Shown: positions 1 through 7,460, numbered from the stretch's first letter. The stretch is 64,000 nucleotides of DNA from UMGS1532 sp045542355 (GCA_045542355.1 JAZQKX010000025.1:11268-75267); one strand, 5' to 3'. Notes: generated by a model not told the origin, from the sequence alone. Numbers and translations: made by a program.

Positions 1-768
1 GATTGCGCCGAGATATGCGAAGTAGGTCCACTGAATTGCCTCTCGGGCATCCTTGGCAGGACCGCTGATATTAAAGCCATACATAGCCGCCATTTCCTTT
101 AAGTAGCCTAAGAAGGAAATCTGCTTATATAGCTCCTCGTCAAGGCGGATTTGTACAGTGTTAAAAGGCTCTTGAGAAAGAGCTTCCTTGTCCTTTTTCT
201 TATCTTCGATCAGCCTATCTACACCATAGAGGGCAACGCGGCGGTAATCACCGATGATTCTGCCTCTACCATAGGCATCAGGAAGACCTGTGATAACATG
301 GCATTTACGAGCAGCGCGCATTTCATCGGTATAAGCGCGAAAAACACCGTCGTTATGGGTAGTTTTATAGCGGAACTCTTCCTCTACTTTATCGCTTAAT
401 TTGTATCCATAAGCCTCACAAGCCTGACGAGCCATACGAATTCCACCAAAGGGGTTGACACCTCGCTTTAAGGGGCGGTTGGTCTGCATACCTACGATGA
501 TTTCATTATCCTTATCAATGTAACCTGGGGAATAACTTGTGAGAGAAGTAACTGTCGCGGTGTCGATATCCAGCACTCCACCAAACTGACGCTCCAAAGC
601 GAACAAGGATTCCAACTTTTTCATGAGTCCCTTTGTGCGCTCTGTGGCGCCCGACAGAAAGCTATAGTCTCCGTTATATTCCGTATAGTTAAGCTGAATG
701 AAGTTGCGGACATTGATTTCATTCATCCATTCACCGCTCTTGAATCCGTTCCAGTTTTTGTGTTCCAT
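1..768 (-). CDS. pflB: Pyruvate formate-lyase, N-terminal part (runs off the window)
   Basis: Formate C-acetyltransferase converts pyruvate and CoA to acetyl-CoA and formate in the anaerobic cytoplasm. About 256 N-terminal residues are visible. They match PflB closely: WNGFKSGEWMNEINVRNFIQ near the start, then NPFGGIRMA, then TGLPDAYGRGRIIGDYRRVA, then SGPAKDAREAIQWTY. The catalytic Cys pair and the C-terminal glycyl-radical loop lie beyond position 1, so their intactness cannot be judged. The start is the ATG at 766-768 behind a strong AAGGAGGT at about 774-783. The gene follows a ZTP riboswitch and terminator, so expression should rise when 10-formyl-THF is short. Other glycyl radical enzymes are less likely because of the close PflB match. 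Confidence 0.95.
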   Translation of the reverse strand, partial: MEHKNWNGFKSGEWMNEINVRNFIQLNYTEYNGDYSFLSGATERTKGLMKKLESLFALERQFGGVLDIDTATVTSLTSYSPGYIDKDNEIIVGMQTNRPLKRGVNPFGGIRMARQACEAYGYKLSDKVEEEFRYKTTHNDGVFRAYTDEMRAARKCHVITGLPDAYGRGRIIGDYRRVALYGVDRLIEDKKKDKEALSQEPFNTVQIRLDEELYKQISFLGYLKEMAAMYGFNISGPAKDAREAIQWTYFAYLGAI

Positions 769-802
769 ATTTTTTACCTCCTTGGACTTGGGAATTACAT
801 AC

Positions 803-850
803 AAACAAAAATGGACAAATCAGCTTTTACCTGCATGTAAAACTGATTTG
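803..850 (-). terminator. Riboswitch-controlled terminator before pflB
   Basis: On the minus strand a 14-15 bp stem (arms at 816-830 and 837-850, loop ATGCAG) is followed by a T-rich run (803-811). It begins right at the conserved CCGTCTGGGC end of the ZTP aptamer, the usual arrangement for an expression platform: ligand binding holds the 3' aptamer sequence and should prevent the hairpin. Confidence 0.85.
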
Positions 851-950
851 CCCAGACGGTCGGCTATATTTACTTTTACATTCCACCGCGGTTGACCGCG
901 TATAGAGTGGGTGGAGCTATCCGCTCTCTCTTTTTCCGTCAGTTATGTAA
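850..950 (-). promoter_or_regulatory. ZTP (pfl-motif) riboswitch of pflB
   Basis: The minus strand shows the hallmarks of the pfl RNA: an upstream ACTGACGG segment (about 937-945), a GC-rich internal hairpin (CCGCGGT/ACCGCGG-like, about 885-900), and the downstream invariant CCGTCTGGGC (851-860) that forms the pseudoknot stem. Known ZTP riboswitches sit before pfl and purine/one-carbon genes and turn them on with ZMP/ZTP. A terminator follows directly. A second copy precedes purE in this window. Confidence 0.88.
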
Positions 951-963
951 AAGCTGTATCTTA

Positions 964-992
964 ATTATACATATACCAATAGAGTTTGTCAA
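964..992 (-). promoter_or_regulatory. Promoter of the pflB riboswitch transcript
   Basis: Minus strand TTGACA (987-992), 17-bp spacer, TATAAT (964-969). It starts transcription just before the ZTP aptamer. Confidence 0.85.
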
Positions 993-1118
993 CAAAAATC
1001 GACGACGAAATTACAAGATTTTGTAGATGTATTTTTGTTAAATATCAACATTTAGGTGTTGAACGATTGAAACTATTTATGTTAGAATATATTTTACCTC
1101 TAACAAACATATTGCTTG

Positions 1119-1261
1119 TTAAGGTTACTTCCTACAAGAAGACCATCAAGAAGCTGAAGTCCAAAGGCACTTACTACGTAAAGGTAAGAGCGTACAAGAC
1201 CGTTAAGAGTACTAAGTACTACGGTGACTACTCCTCAGCTAACAATCTTAAGATTCAATAA
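1119..1261 (+). pseudogene. 3' remnant of a surface protein with Fn3-like repeat
   Basis: The last 45 or so residues (TSYKKTIKKLKSKGTYYVKV, then RAYKT, then YYGDYSSANNLKIQ and stop) look like the closing strands of a fibronectin-type-III-like domain found at the C-terminus of large clostridial secreted proteins. The open frame reaches back to 986 only through AT-rich sequence without domain signal, and that stretch coincides with the pflB promoter on the other strand. I see no ribosome binding site. It is most likely the tail of a gene whose body was deleted. A terminator follows. Confidence 0.6.
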
Positions 1262-1274
1262 TTATTAAATAAAC

Positions 1275-1308
1275 AGAGAAGAAGCCGTCTTTCGACGGTT
1301 TCTTCTCT
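1275..1308. terminator. Bidirectional terminator
   Basis: A 15-bp imperfect stem (AGAGAAGAAGCCGTC and its complement) with a TTTC loop. It can serve the remnant gene on the plus strand and the DUF4349 gene on the minus strand. Confidence 0.7.
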
Positions 1309-1319
1309 TATACAGCAAA

Positions 1320-2240
1320 TTATTTTTCCTCAGGCTGAGAATACTTTTTCTTGCGGCGTTTGTTTCTTATCCTTATTATAAGGATGATTGTAACTGTCAA
1401 AATTGCAACGGGAATAAGATATGGTATCGCGCTAACGATAAACACAAACAACGCCACCAAAGCCCCGCCGATATCGCTGAAATTATTCTTAAGATTCGTG
1501 CCGATTTCTTGCCACACCGTTTGTTTTTCCACAACAGCTGTCCTTTCCACCTCATCTACGGATATTGTAACGGTAGTATAGTCCACCAAATTATCGTAGG
1601 TACGTAGTTGGGATTTCAGAGTTTCGATTTCGTATATTACTTCTGTGAGCTTATCGCGGATGCTGATGATATTTTCCACAGTGTCGGCTTTTTCGAGAAG
1701 CTTTTCCAAAGCTTTCTTTTCCGATTCCAATGCCGACACACGGCTTTCGGTATCCACATACTGAAGCGTGACATCCTCGGTGGAAACAGAACGGTTTACC
1801 ACAACGCTGTTTTCGGATATGTATTTTCCAAACTCCTGACTCTTTTTTGAGGGAATGCGGACTGTAAGACTTGCCCAACGGGTATCAGCAGAATCTATTT
1901 CCCTGCCCTCTATTTCGCTGGCTTCAACATATCCACCTAATTTCGCAACCTTATTATTTATCTTTTCCAGCAGTAAATCAAATTCCTTGGTCTGTAAGGA
2001 AAGGTCTATAGTTTCGATGATTTTTCGGTTGCTTTTGAGGGTGTCAGAGGTTTCAGAAAAGGTAGTGCTTTCGGATATAGCCACGTCCTCGCTGTCGGTA
2101 GTTAAATTATACTCCTCCTGTGCACTTTTGTCTGAGGTTCCCCCTGCAGCGTTTTTGGTAAACGACACACCGCAACCCGCAACGCTAAAACAACACACCA
2201 TAATTAAAACTGATAAAACTACACAACTGAGTTTTTTCAT
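1320..2240 (-). CDS. DUF4349 family lipoprotein
   Basis: A 306-residue membrane-attached protein of unknown function. Residues 1-23 form a lipoprotein signal peptide ending in the lipobox SVAGC (Cys23). The DUF4349 core (about 70-260) has the typical pattern: a beta region with LQTKEFDLLLEKINN and LGGYVEASEIEG, WASLTVRIPS, then a heptad-rich coiled coil (about 165-220) and TTVTISVDEVE. A strong transmembrane helix (about 262-290) precedes a basic KRRKKK tail. The start has AGGAGGT upstream. Proteins with this architecture occur widely in Firmicutes; no specific role can be deduced here. Confidence 0.88.
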   Translation of the reverse strand: MKKLSCVVLSVLIMVCCFSVAGCGVSFTKNAAGGTSDKSAQEEYNLTTDSEDVAISESTTFSETSDTLKSNRKIIETIDLSLQTKEFDLLLEKINNKVAKLGGYVEASEIEGREIDSADTRWASLTVRIPSKKSQEFGKYISENSVVVNRSVSTEDVTLQYVDTESRVSALESEKKALEKLLEKADTVENIISIRDKLTEVIYEIETLKSQLRTYDNLVDYTTVTISVDEVERTAVVEKQTVWQEIGTNLKNNFSDIGGALVALFVFIVSAIPYLIPVAILTVTIILIIRIRNKRRKKKYSQPEEK

Positions 2241-2303
2241 AAGTATACCTCCTATATGCCTTTTTAACTATTATACGATCAAAACTAAATAATTCCTTAC
2301 TAA

Positions 2304-2342
2304 ACAAAAAAATAATGGAGCGGTTATGAGAATCCGCTCCAC
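2304..2342 (-). terminator. Terminator downstream of the ferredoxin gene
   Basis: Minus strand hairpin TGGAGCGG / CCGCTCCA (2316-2341) followed by a T-rich run TTATTTTTTTG. Confidence 0.8.
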
Positions 2343-2453
2343 ATAAGAATGAATTTAATTGTGCTCTTCCTCAATGATGGGAATTGTTTAACTGCACAAC
2401 ACTCAAATACTAACTACATTTCTTATAGATAATCAGTGTCTATATAATAGCTA

Positions 2454-3146
2454 TTAATCCAATATTCTGCCATCGGTAGAAACGGTAACAACATTCCAAG
2501 GAATGAATTTTCCACTAGCCTGTAAAGCCCTTTTCACAGCATTTTCAATTCCGCCGCAACAGGGCACCTCCATGCGGACTACTGTCACGCTTTTGATATC
2601 GTTATTGGCAATAATGGAGGTTAACTTGTCGGCATAATCTCCCTCGTCAAGCTTTGGACAGCCGATGAGAGTAATATGATTGCGGATAAATTCATTATGA
2701 AAGTTACCGTATGCAAAGGCAGTGCAGTCCGCCGCCACCAATAGCTTTGCACCGTCGAAATAGGGCGCATTCACAGACACCAGCTTTATCTGCACGGGCC
2801 ATTGGGAAAGCTGACTTGATGCGGGTACGGTTGTGGGGGCGGCAGCAGAATCCCGTTTTATAGCCCTTGATGCAGTTCCCGGACAACCACAAGGAAGCGT
2901 CGCTCGGTGTTTCTGTTTGGATGCAAGAACTGCCGCCTCATCGTAGGCAGGCGCTTCCCTTTCTTCAAAAGAAATAGCGTCTACGGGACAGGCAGGTAAG
3001 CAATCACCTAAGCCGTCGCAGTAATCTTCGCGGGTAAGCTTTGCCTTGCCGTTTATCATTTCGATAGCACCCTCATGACAAGCGGCGGCACAAGCACCGC
3101 AACCATTACATTTTTCTTCATCAATTTTGATTATCTTTCTTATCAT
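2454..3146 (-). CDS. 4Fe-4S ferredoxin-type protein
   Basis: A 230-residue cytoplasmic iron-sulfur protein. Residues 11-25 carry one complete cluster motif (CNGCGACAAACHEG). Residues 43-55 carry a second motif of the form C-x5-C-x3-CP (CDGLGDCLPACP), where the second of the usual four cysteines is Leu, so this cluster may be 3Fe-4S or use another ligand. The rest (about 100-230) has a CGCPG motif, LLVAADCTAFAYGNFH and PCCGG, so further cysteines could bind metal. Relatives in clostridia are often encoded next to a Crp/Fnr regulator or hybrid-cluster protein, and here a Crp/Fnr gene is divergent with overlapping promoters. The exact electron-transfer partner is unknown. Confidence 0.85.
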   Translation of the reverse strand: MIRKIIKIDEEKCNGCGACAAACHEGAIEMINGKAKLTREDYCDGLGDCLPACPVDAISFEEREAPAYDEAAVLASKQKHRATLPCGCPGTASRAIKRDSAAAPTTVPASSQLSQWPVQIKLVSVNAPYFDGAKLLVAADCTAFAYGNFHNEFIRNHITLIGCPKLDEGDYADKLTSIIANNDIKSVTVVRMEVPCCGGIENAVKRALQASGKFIPWNVVTVSTDGRILD

Positions 3147-3162
3147 AAACTTTACTCCTAAC

Positions 3163-3191
3163 TTGATTTTGTGATTATATTATAGTACAAT
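3163..3191 (+). promoter_or_regulatory. Promoter of the Crp/Fnr gene
   Basis: TTGATT (3163-3168), 17-bp spacer, TACAAT (3186-3191). It overlaps the divergent ferredoxin promoter, so one bound regulator could control both. Confidence 0.7.
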
Positions 3192-3202
3192 ATTTATAAC
3201 AA
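3174..3202 (-). promoter_or_regulatory. Promoter of the ferredoxin gene
   Basis: Minus strand TTGTTA (3197-3202), 17-bp spacer, TATAAT (3174-3179). The two divergent -10 and -35 boxes interleave. Confidence 0.7.
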
Positions 3203-3234
3203 ATCGGTTGTTTTTACAACAGAAAGAGAAGTTT

Positions 3235-3894
3235 ATGAAAAAATATATTCCAATACTTAAAAAGGCTCTGATGTTTCGGGGAATAGGTGATGATGAAATC
3301 GCATCGATGCTGTCCTGTCTCAACGCCCGACTATATACCTATAAAAAAGGAGAGTATGTTTTTCGTCAGGGTGAGCACATAAACGATATAACCGTTCTGG
3401 TGGAGGGACAGCTTCATATCCAAAAGGATGATTATTGGGGGAATCGCAGTATATTGGGTTGGATTGCAGTTGGTGATATTTTCGGTGAAGCCTATGTAGC
3501 ACCCGAGAGCGGCGCTCTGCTAAATGATGTCGTGGCAATAGAAGACAGTGCCGTTATATTCTTTGATGTTAGGCGCATAATAACCACCTGCTCCTCCACC
3601 TGTCGTTTTCATTCTATGGTGGTGCAAAATGTATTTTTTGCAATTTCGGAAAAAAACAGAAAACTTGTGCAAAAGCTTGGGCACATGTCTAAGCGTTCCA
3701 CGCGGGAAAAACTGATTTCATATTTATCAGAAGAAGCGACACGACAAAACAGCGGTAGATTTCAAATTCCTTTCAATCGACAGCAACTTGCAGACTTTCT
3801 GTCGGTTGACCGAAGTGCGATGTCCAACGAGCTTTGCAAAATGCGGGACGAGGGGCTTTTGGAATTCAATAAAAATAATTTTCAGTTGTTATAA
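3235..3894 (+). CDS. Crp/Fnr family transcriptional regulator
   Basis: A 219-residue DNA-binding regulator. Residues 1-120 form a cyclic-nucleotide-binding-like beta barrel (GEYVFRQGEHINDITVLVEG, then GDIFGEAYV). A dimer helix follows, then a winged helix-turn-helix (about 165-215) with IPFNRQQLADFLSVDRSAMS. There is no N-terminal Cys cluster as in FNR, so an oxygen-sensing cluster is unlikely. The start chosen is the ATG at 3235 with AGAGAAG upstream; a longer frame from 3208 has no ribosome binding site. It probably regulates itself and the divergent ferredoxin gene. Confidence 0.9.
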   Translation: MKKYIPILKKALMFRGIGDDEIASMLSCLNARLYTYKKGEYVFRQGEHINDITVLVEGQLHIQKDDYWGNRSILGWIAVGDIFGEAYVAPESGALLNDVVAIEDSAVIFFDVRRIITTCSSTCRFHSMVVQNVFFAISEKNRKLVQKLGHMSKRSTREKLISYLSEEATRQNSGRFQIPFNRQQLADFLSVDRSAMSNELCKMRDEGLLEFNKNNFQLL

Positions 3895-3907
3895 TCCCTA
3901 TTCCGCT
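3893..3907 (+). repeat. 15-bp copy of the tRNA-Gln 3' end
   Basis: AATCCCTATTCCGCT here is identical to the T-arm/acceptor 3' part of the minus-strand tRNA-Gln at 6854-6868, so the two copies form an inverted pair 3 kb apart. It starts inside the stop codon of the Crp/Fnr gene. It could be an old attachment-site scar or chance. Confidence 0.35.
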
Positions 3908-3914
3908 ACTAAAA

Positions 3915-5171
3915 CTACTCCATTATCATATCTTTCATACGCAAAAGAGTCAGGCGTTTTCGCATATAGGGGGAATACTTTACACAATCCCAAAACTGCT
4001 TCTCGCTTTTACCAATATCTGCGATTGTGGTTTTGCAACCTGCTGCTTTCATTGCCCTTTTGCATTGCTCGTATGTAGGAACACTGTGTATGATCTTAAT
4101 TATTTGGGGCCAAGATTTTTTCAGCTTTAAGATATCCACATCATCAACAACATTATCGGGGCTGTTAAGCTTACGCACATCATCTGCCATTTCGCCGTAA
4201 AAGGAATATACATCTTCCAAATTAACCGATTCTTCTTTTGTGTCAATCTCAGGATTTTCTGCAAGTGCGTTGTAATATTTTAGCATTTCCAGCGTGCAGA
4301 CACCCACGTCCTCGCCATGCAGATTTGGAACTTTATTCTCTCTAAGTTCGATGCATTCTATCAAATGTGCAATAATATGCTCACTACCGCTGGCGGATCG
4401 TGAGTTTTGTGAAAAACTCATTCCGATACCTGTTTTCAAAAGAGCTTCGAAAATTTTACCCGCCGTGTATTCATCATTAGCGGTCACTTTATCAGCCAAG
4501 GCCATCAATTCGTCCACAGCCGTACGTGTAAGTGTGGCAATCTTTTCACAGTAATACTCCCCTGTAAGCAAAGTAGAAATTTGCCAATCAACGAGTGCGA
4601 TATATTTAGCAATCATATCTCCAAATCCTGCTGACTTCAATTCACAGGGTGCGGAGGCTAAAATTTTTGTATCGCCTATAATCACTTCAGGACTTTTTGC
4701 AGGATAGCTGGATTTAAAGCCACCCGCTACTATCGGCGAACTATAAGAAGCAAAGCCGTCCATTGACGGGGCCGTGGCAAAGATACAAAGAGGTTTATTC
4801 TGCCTTGCCGCCGCCAGACGGCAGGGGTCGTTGATAGACCCTGTGCCTACTGATAATATAGCGATATCTCTATTCTTTATAAGCTCTTCGATTTTCTCCA
4901 TATGCTTCATTTCTGCAACGCGCATGTCATCATAGATTTTATATTCTAAGTTAAAATCCGCAAGGCTGTCTATAATACCATCAGCCGCTTTCAATGTATT
5001 TTTATCGGCAACAAGCAGTAAATTTTTGGGGAAGCGGTTTTCTTTTAGAATATACCCTACTTGGCTCACAAGTCCCGAAGCGATTCTTATATCACGAATG
5101 GCTGTTGTATGTTTTCTTCCGCACTTACATTCCTCGCGAAAGGAATCAATAATATTTAAAATTTCCGACAC
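3915..5171 (-). CDS. sn-glycerol-1-phosphate dehydrogenase (AraM/EgsA family)
   Basis: A 418-residue cytoplasmic dehydrogenase expected to interconvert dihydroxyacetone phosphate and sn-glycerol 1-phosphate with NAD(P)H. The family signature is clear: GTGSINDPCR (nucleotide binding), TAPSMDGFASYSSP, SAGFGDMIAKY (metal ligand Asp), SGSEHIIAHLIE and NLHGEDVGV (metal-binding His residues). It belongs to the iron-containing alcohol dehydrogenase superfamily. The product is the archaeal stereoisomer; in Bacillus subtilis AraM a similar enzyme makes heptaprenylglyceryl phosphate precursors. It lies 6 bp after the glycerophosphodiesterase gene in one transcript, which points to glycerophosphate salvage or synthesis. 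The N-terminal 20 residues hold a CxC motif (ECKCGRKH). Confidence 0.9.
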   Translation of the reverse strand: MSEILNIIDSFREECKCGRKHTTAIRDIRIASGLVSQVGYILKENRFPKNLLLVADKNTLKAADGIIDSLADFNLEYKIYDDMRVAEMKHMEKIEELIKNRDIAILSVGTGSINDPCRLAAARQNKPLCIFATAPSMDGFASYSSPIVAGGFKSSYPAKSPEVIIGDTKILASAPCELKSAGFGDMIAKYIALVDWQISTLLTGEYYCEKIATLTRTAVDELMALADKVTANDEYTAGKIFEALLKTGIGMSFSQNSRSASGSEHIIAHLIECIELRENKVPNLHGEDVGVCTLEMLKYYNALAENPEIDTKEESVNLEDVYSFYGEMADDVRKLNSPDNVVDDVDILKLKKSWPQIIKIIHSVPTYEQCKRAMKAAGCKTTIADIGKSEKQFWDCVKYSPYMRKRLTLLRMKDMIME

Positions 5172-5177
5172 AGTTAC

Positions 5178-5909
5178 TTAACTCTCTTTCATATTCTTTA
5201 AGACTTCAAGAGCCGGCAATGGGTTATTAACCGTCGCCAGCGGACTACCGCAGGAGATAGCATACTCTATTTGTTCTTTGGTATCGGGACACCAGCACCA
5301 GGGCTCAACATTTTGTTCCTTCAGCTCGTCGCAAAATTCTTTCGTCAAACGCCCCATACCGATTCCTATGCTGTAGAAGCCATCGTAGCTTTCGGGCGCA
5401 TTTTCTTTGTAGTAAACGAGGGGAAAGCCCTGAGTGTTGAGATTATGCTTTTCAATAGCATAATCTGTAACGCTGGAATGGAAGGATGCTATTACAAAAT
5501 CTTCCTTGTCTATATCATATTCATTAAGCATTTTCAGGGTTTTCTCTATAACAATTTCTCGGGGATCCTTGATTTCTATGTTTAAAAATAAATTTTTATC
5601 CTTTATCAGCTCTAAAAACTCTCTAAAGGTGGGGATCTTTTGACCAGCATATTCCTTGGAAAACCATGAGCCCGCATCAAGCTCTTTAAGCTGTTTTAAG
5701 GTAAAGTCCCACACATTTCCGCTGCCGTTTGTTGTTCTTTCCAGTGTATCGTCGTGTATTAACACCAATTCGCCGTCGGCGCTCATATGTATATCGGTTT
5801 CTATGCCATCTAACCCTAATTCGATTGCATACTCAAAGGATGCTAAAGTGTTTTCCGGTCGGAGGGCCGCCACTCCTCTGTGTCCAACAATTTTTATTTT
5901 TTTGTCCAT
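5178..5909 (-). CDS. Glycerophosphodiester phosphodiesterase
   Basis: A 243-residue GDPD-family enzyme that hydrolyses glycerophosphodiesters to glycerol phosphate and an alcohol. The TIM-barrel motifs are present: H10-R11-G12, E19-N-T, E37-T-D39, H52-D53 and later NIEIKDPR. No signal peptide is seen, so it acts in the cytoplasm. The start has AGGAGGT upstream and a consensus promoter. The glycerol-1-phosphate dehydrogenase gene follows after 6 bp, so its product could be fed directly to that enzyme. Confidence 0.93.
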   Translation of the reverse strand: MDKKIKIVGHRGVAALRPENTLASFEYAIELGLDGIETDIHMSADGELVLIHDDTLERTTNGSGNVWDFTLKQLKELDAGSWFSKEYAGQKIPTFREFLELIKDKNLFLNIEIKDPREIVIEKTLKMLNEYDIDKEDFVIASFHSSVTDYAIEKHNLNTQGFPLVYYKENAPESYDGFYSIGIGMGRLTKEFCDELKEQNVEPWCWCPDTKEQIEYAISCGSPLATVNNPLPALEVLKNMKES

Positions 5910-5939
5910 AAGTTTTACCTCCTTGACTTGCTTTTAATA

Positions 5940-5968
5940 ATTATATGATATATAATACAATCAGTCAA
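5940..5968 (-). promoter_or_regulatory. Promoter of the glycerophosphodiesterase operon
   Basis: Minus strand TTGACT (5963-5968), 17-bp spacer, TATAAT (5940-5945). Confidence 0.82.
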
Positions 5969-5972
5969 TAAA

Positions 5973-5988
5973 TACTCAAAAATGAGTA
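5973..5988. promoter_or_regulatory. Candidate operator between the DeoR gene and the GDPD operon
   Basis: A perfect inverted repeat, TACTCA-AAAA-TGAGTA, lies 4 bp upstream of the -35 box of the GDPD promoter. It sits in the divergent gap with the DeoR-type regulator, the expected place for its binding site. Confidence 0.5.
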
Positions 5989-6035
5989 ATTGTTCAAAAA
6001 TTGCTGAAAAATGCGCAAGAAATGAGCTATGTGGT

Positions 6036-6785
6036 ATGTTAAAATTCGAAAGACAGCAATAAATTTTAAAGGTTTTGCAGACAAGGCGCCGTTCCAGTGT
6101 GAATGAATTGTCAAAGCTTCTGTATACCAGTGCATCAAGTATAAGAAGAACACTCGTAGATATGGAAAATCTCAACCTTGTTAGAAGAAGCTACGGAGAA
6201 GTTGAGATCTGTGAGAATAATGCATTTGTTATTCCGCAAAATTTAAGAATGAATAAAGACGCTCTTCAAAAGAAGCTGATTGTCAAAAAGGCGGCGTCCT
6301 TGATTCACGACAGTTCGGTTTTATTTTTAGATCATTCTTCAACCTGCACCCATTTAGCGTATGAAATAACTCAAAAAAAGGGAATAACGGTGATAACAAA
6401 TAATATTGATGTAGTTATGTATCTAAAGGATTTTTCTATAAATCTAATATGTAGCGGTGGTAAGGTTTGCACAGAAGATGTCGATGCACTTGTAGGCGTT
6501 GATGCCGAAAGAATTTTTGAAAATACTCGTGCAGATTTAGCATTTTTCTCCACTCATGCCCTGTCGAATGACGGCACAATTTACGATTGTGTTTATGAAA
6601 CCGTAGCACTAAGGCAAAAAATGCTGAAAAACGCACAAAAAAAGGTGTGCTTGTGCACAGAAAACAAACTCGGTATCGGTTCAACATATAAACAATGCAC
6701 CTTGGGTGATATCGACTATTTAGTCTGCGAATCCGACAAAGCAAAAATATTTGCAAATTCATTTGATAATTTGACTGTTTTATAA
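6036..6785 (+). pseudogene. DeoR/GlpR-type regulator with an in-frame stop at codon 9
   Basis: The natural start is the ATG at 6036, reading MLKFERQQ, then TAA (6060-6062), then ILKVLQTRRRSSVNELSKLL. In DeoR proteins the N-terminus normally reads ERQQKIL, so the stop replaces a conserved Lys (AAA to TAA is a single change). The rest is intact: the winged HTH (SVNELSKLLYTSASSIRRTL) and the sugar-phosphate isomerase-like effector domain with SSVLFLDHSSTC and GSTYKQCTLGDIDYLV. A TTG at 6075 could restart, but AAAGG is only 2 bp from it and helix 1 would be lost. It would have controlled the divergent glycerophosphate genes. A sequencing error, real inactivation or readthrough are all possible. 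Confidence 0.8.
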
Positions 6786-6820
6786 ATTTCAGCAATTCTT
6801 TTGTTTAGCGTTCTGAAAAT

Positions 6821-6849
6821 AAAAACCACCCTCAAGGGGTGGTTTGTTT
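6821..6849. terminator. Bidirectional terminator between DeoR gene and tRNA-Gln
   Basis: AAACCACCC-TCAA-GGGGTGGTTT stem followed by TGTTTT on the plus strand and by TTTTTATTTT on the minus strand. Confidence 0.8.
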
Positions 6850-6923
6850 TGGCAGCGGAATAGGGATTCGAACCCCAACAAACAGAGTCAGAGTCTGTCG
6901 TGCTACCGTTACACAATTCCGCT
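6850..6923 (-). tRNA. tRNA-Gln (anticodon CTG)
   Basis: On the minus strand the acceptor stem is AGCGGAA/TTCCGCT. The anticodon arm is ACAGA-CTCTGAC-TCTGT, giving CUG for Gln codon CAG. The T-loop is TTCGAAT, and the discriminator G plus encoded CCA end at 6850. Confidence 0.95.
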
Positions 6924-7010
6924 ATATCTACTATGCAAGAACAACAATAAGCGAGTTCTACCAGCCGTTGCAAAAATCTAATATTGACTAGAATTCTTAC
7001 AGCAAATATT

Positions 7011-7038
7011 ATTATACATCATTTCGGCTGTTTGTCAA
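7011..7038 (-). promoter_or_regulatory. Promoter of tRNA-Gln
   Basis: Minus strand TTGACA (7033-7038), 16-bp spacer, TATAAT (7011-7016). Confidence 0.8.
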
Positions 7039-7091
7039 GTGTTTTTTGAAAAATATTCCACTCTTTTTTCTCGTATCGGACTCACCCTTAT

Positions 7092-7460
7092 TTAATACAA
7101 TCTCGGCTTCTCTTTATCTATGATATGCTCCAATGCAGCATATAACCTTTTTATGTGAATACTAAATTCGTGATTATCGTATTCTGCTAAAAAAGGCAAC
7201 TCTGCGATAGTTACTCGCACATTTTCCAGCTTATTCTCCGACACAAATCTATCCAGTGATTTTTCGTTACTTTCCCAACTGTTTTCCAGCTCGTTGGCAG
7301 TAAAGGACGCATCAGTATAATTCCCCTTTTTATACTGAGATGCCACCTTTTTCAGATATCTATCAGTTTCTTTATATACTCTTTTCAGATTATAGTGATG
7401 AAAAGTACAAATCCCCACTGTCAGTGCTATCAACACAATAGCTGCCCATAGTCTCCTCAT
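7092..7460 (-). CDS. DUF4363 family membrane-anchored protein
   Basis: A 122-residue protein with one N-terminal membrane helix (about 4-22) and an extracytoplasmic helical domain (YLKKVASQYKKGNYTDASFT, then WESNEKSLDRFV, then LAEYDNHEF). DUF4363 proteins are regularly encoded directly after DUF421 proteins in spore-forming Firmicutes. Here the ATG overlaps the stop of that gene by 4 bp (ATGA), so the two are translationally coupled. Function is unknown. Confidence 0.85.
   Translation of the reverse strand: MRRLWAAIVLIALTVGICTFHHYNLKRVYKETDRYLKKVASQYKKGNYTDASFTANELENSWESNEKSLDRFVSENKLENVRVTIAELPFLAEYDNHEFSIHIKRLYAALEHIIDKEKPRLY

Noticed and set aside
3168..3191. TTGT...ACAA pairing in the Crp/Fnr intergenic region as an FNR box
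   Set aside because: The arms are only 4 bp with a 14-bp AT-rich centre, too weak to separate from promoter sequence.
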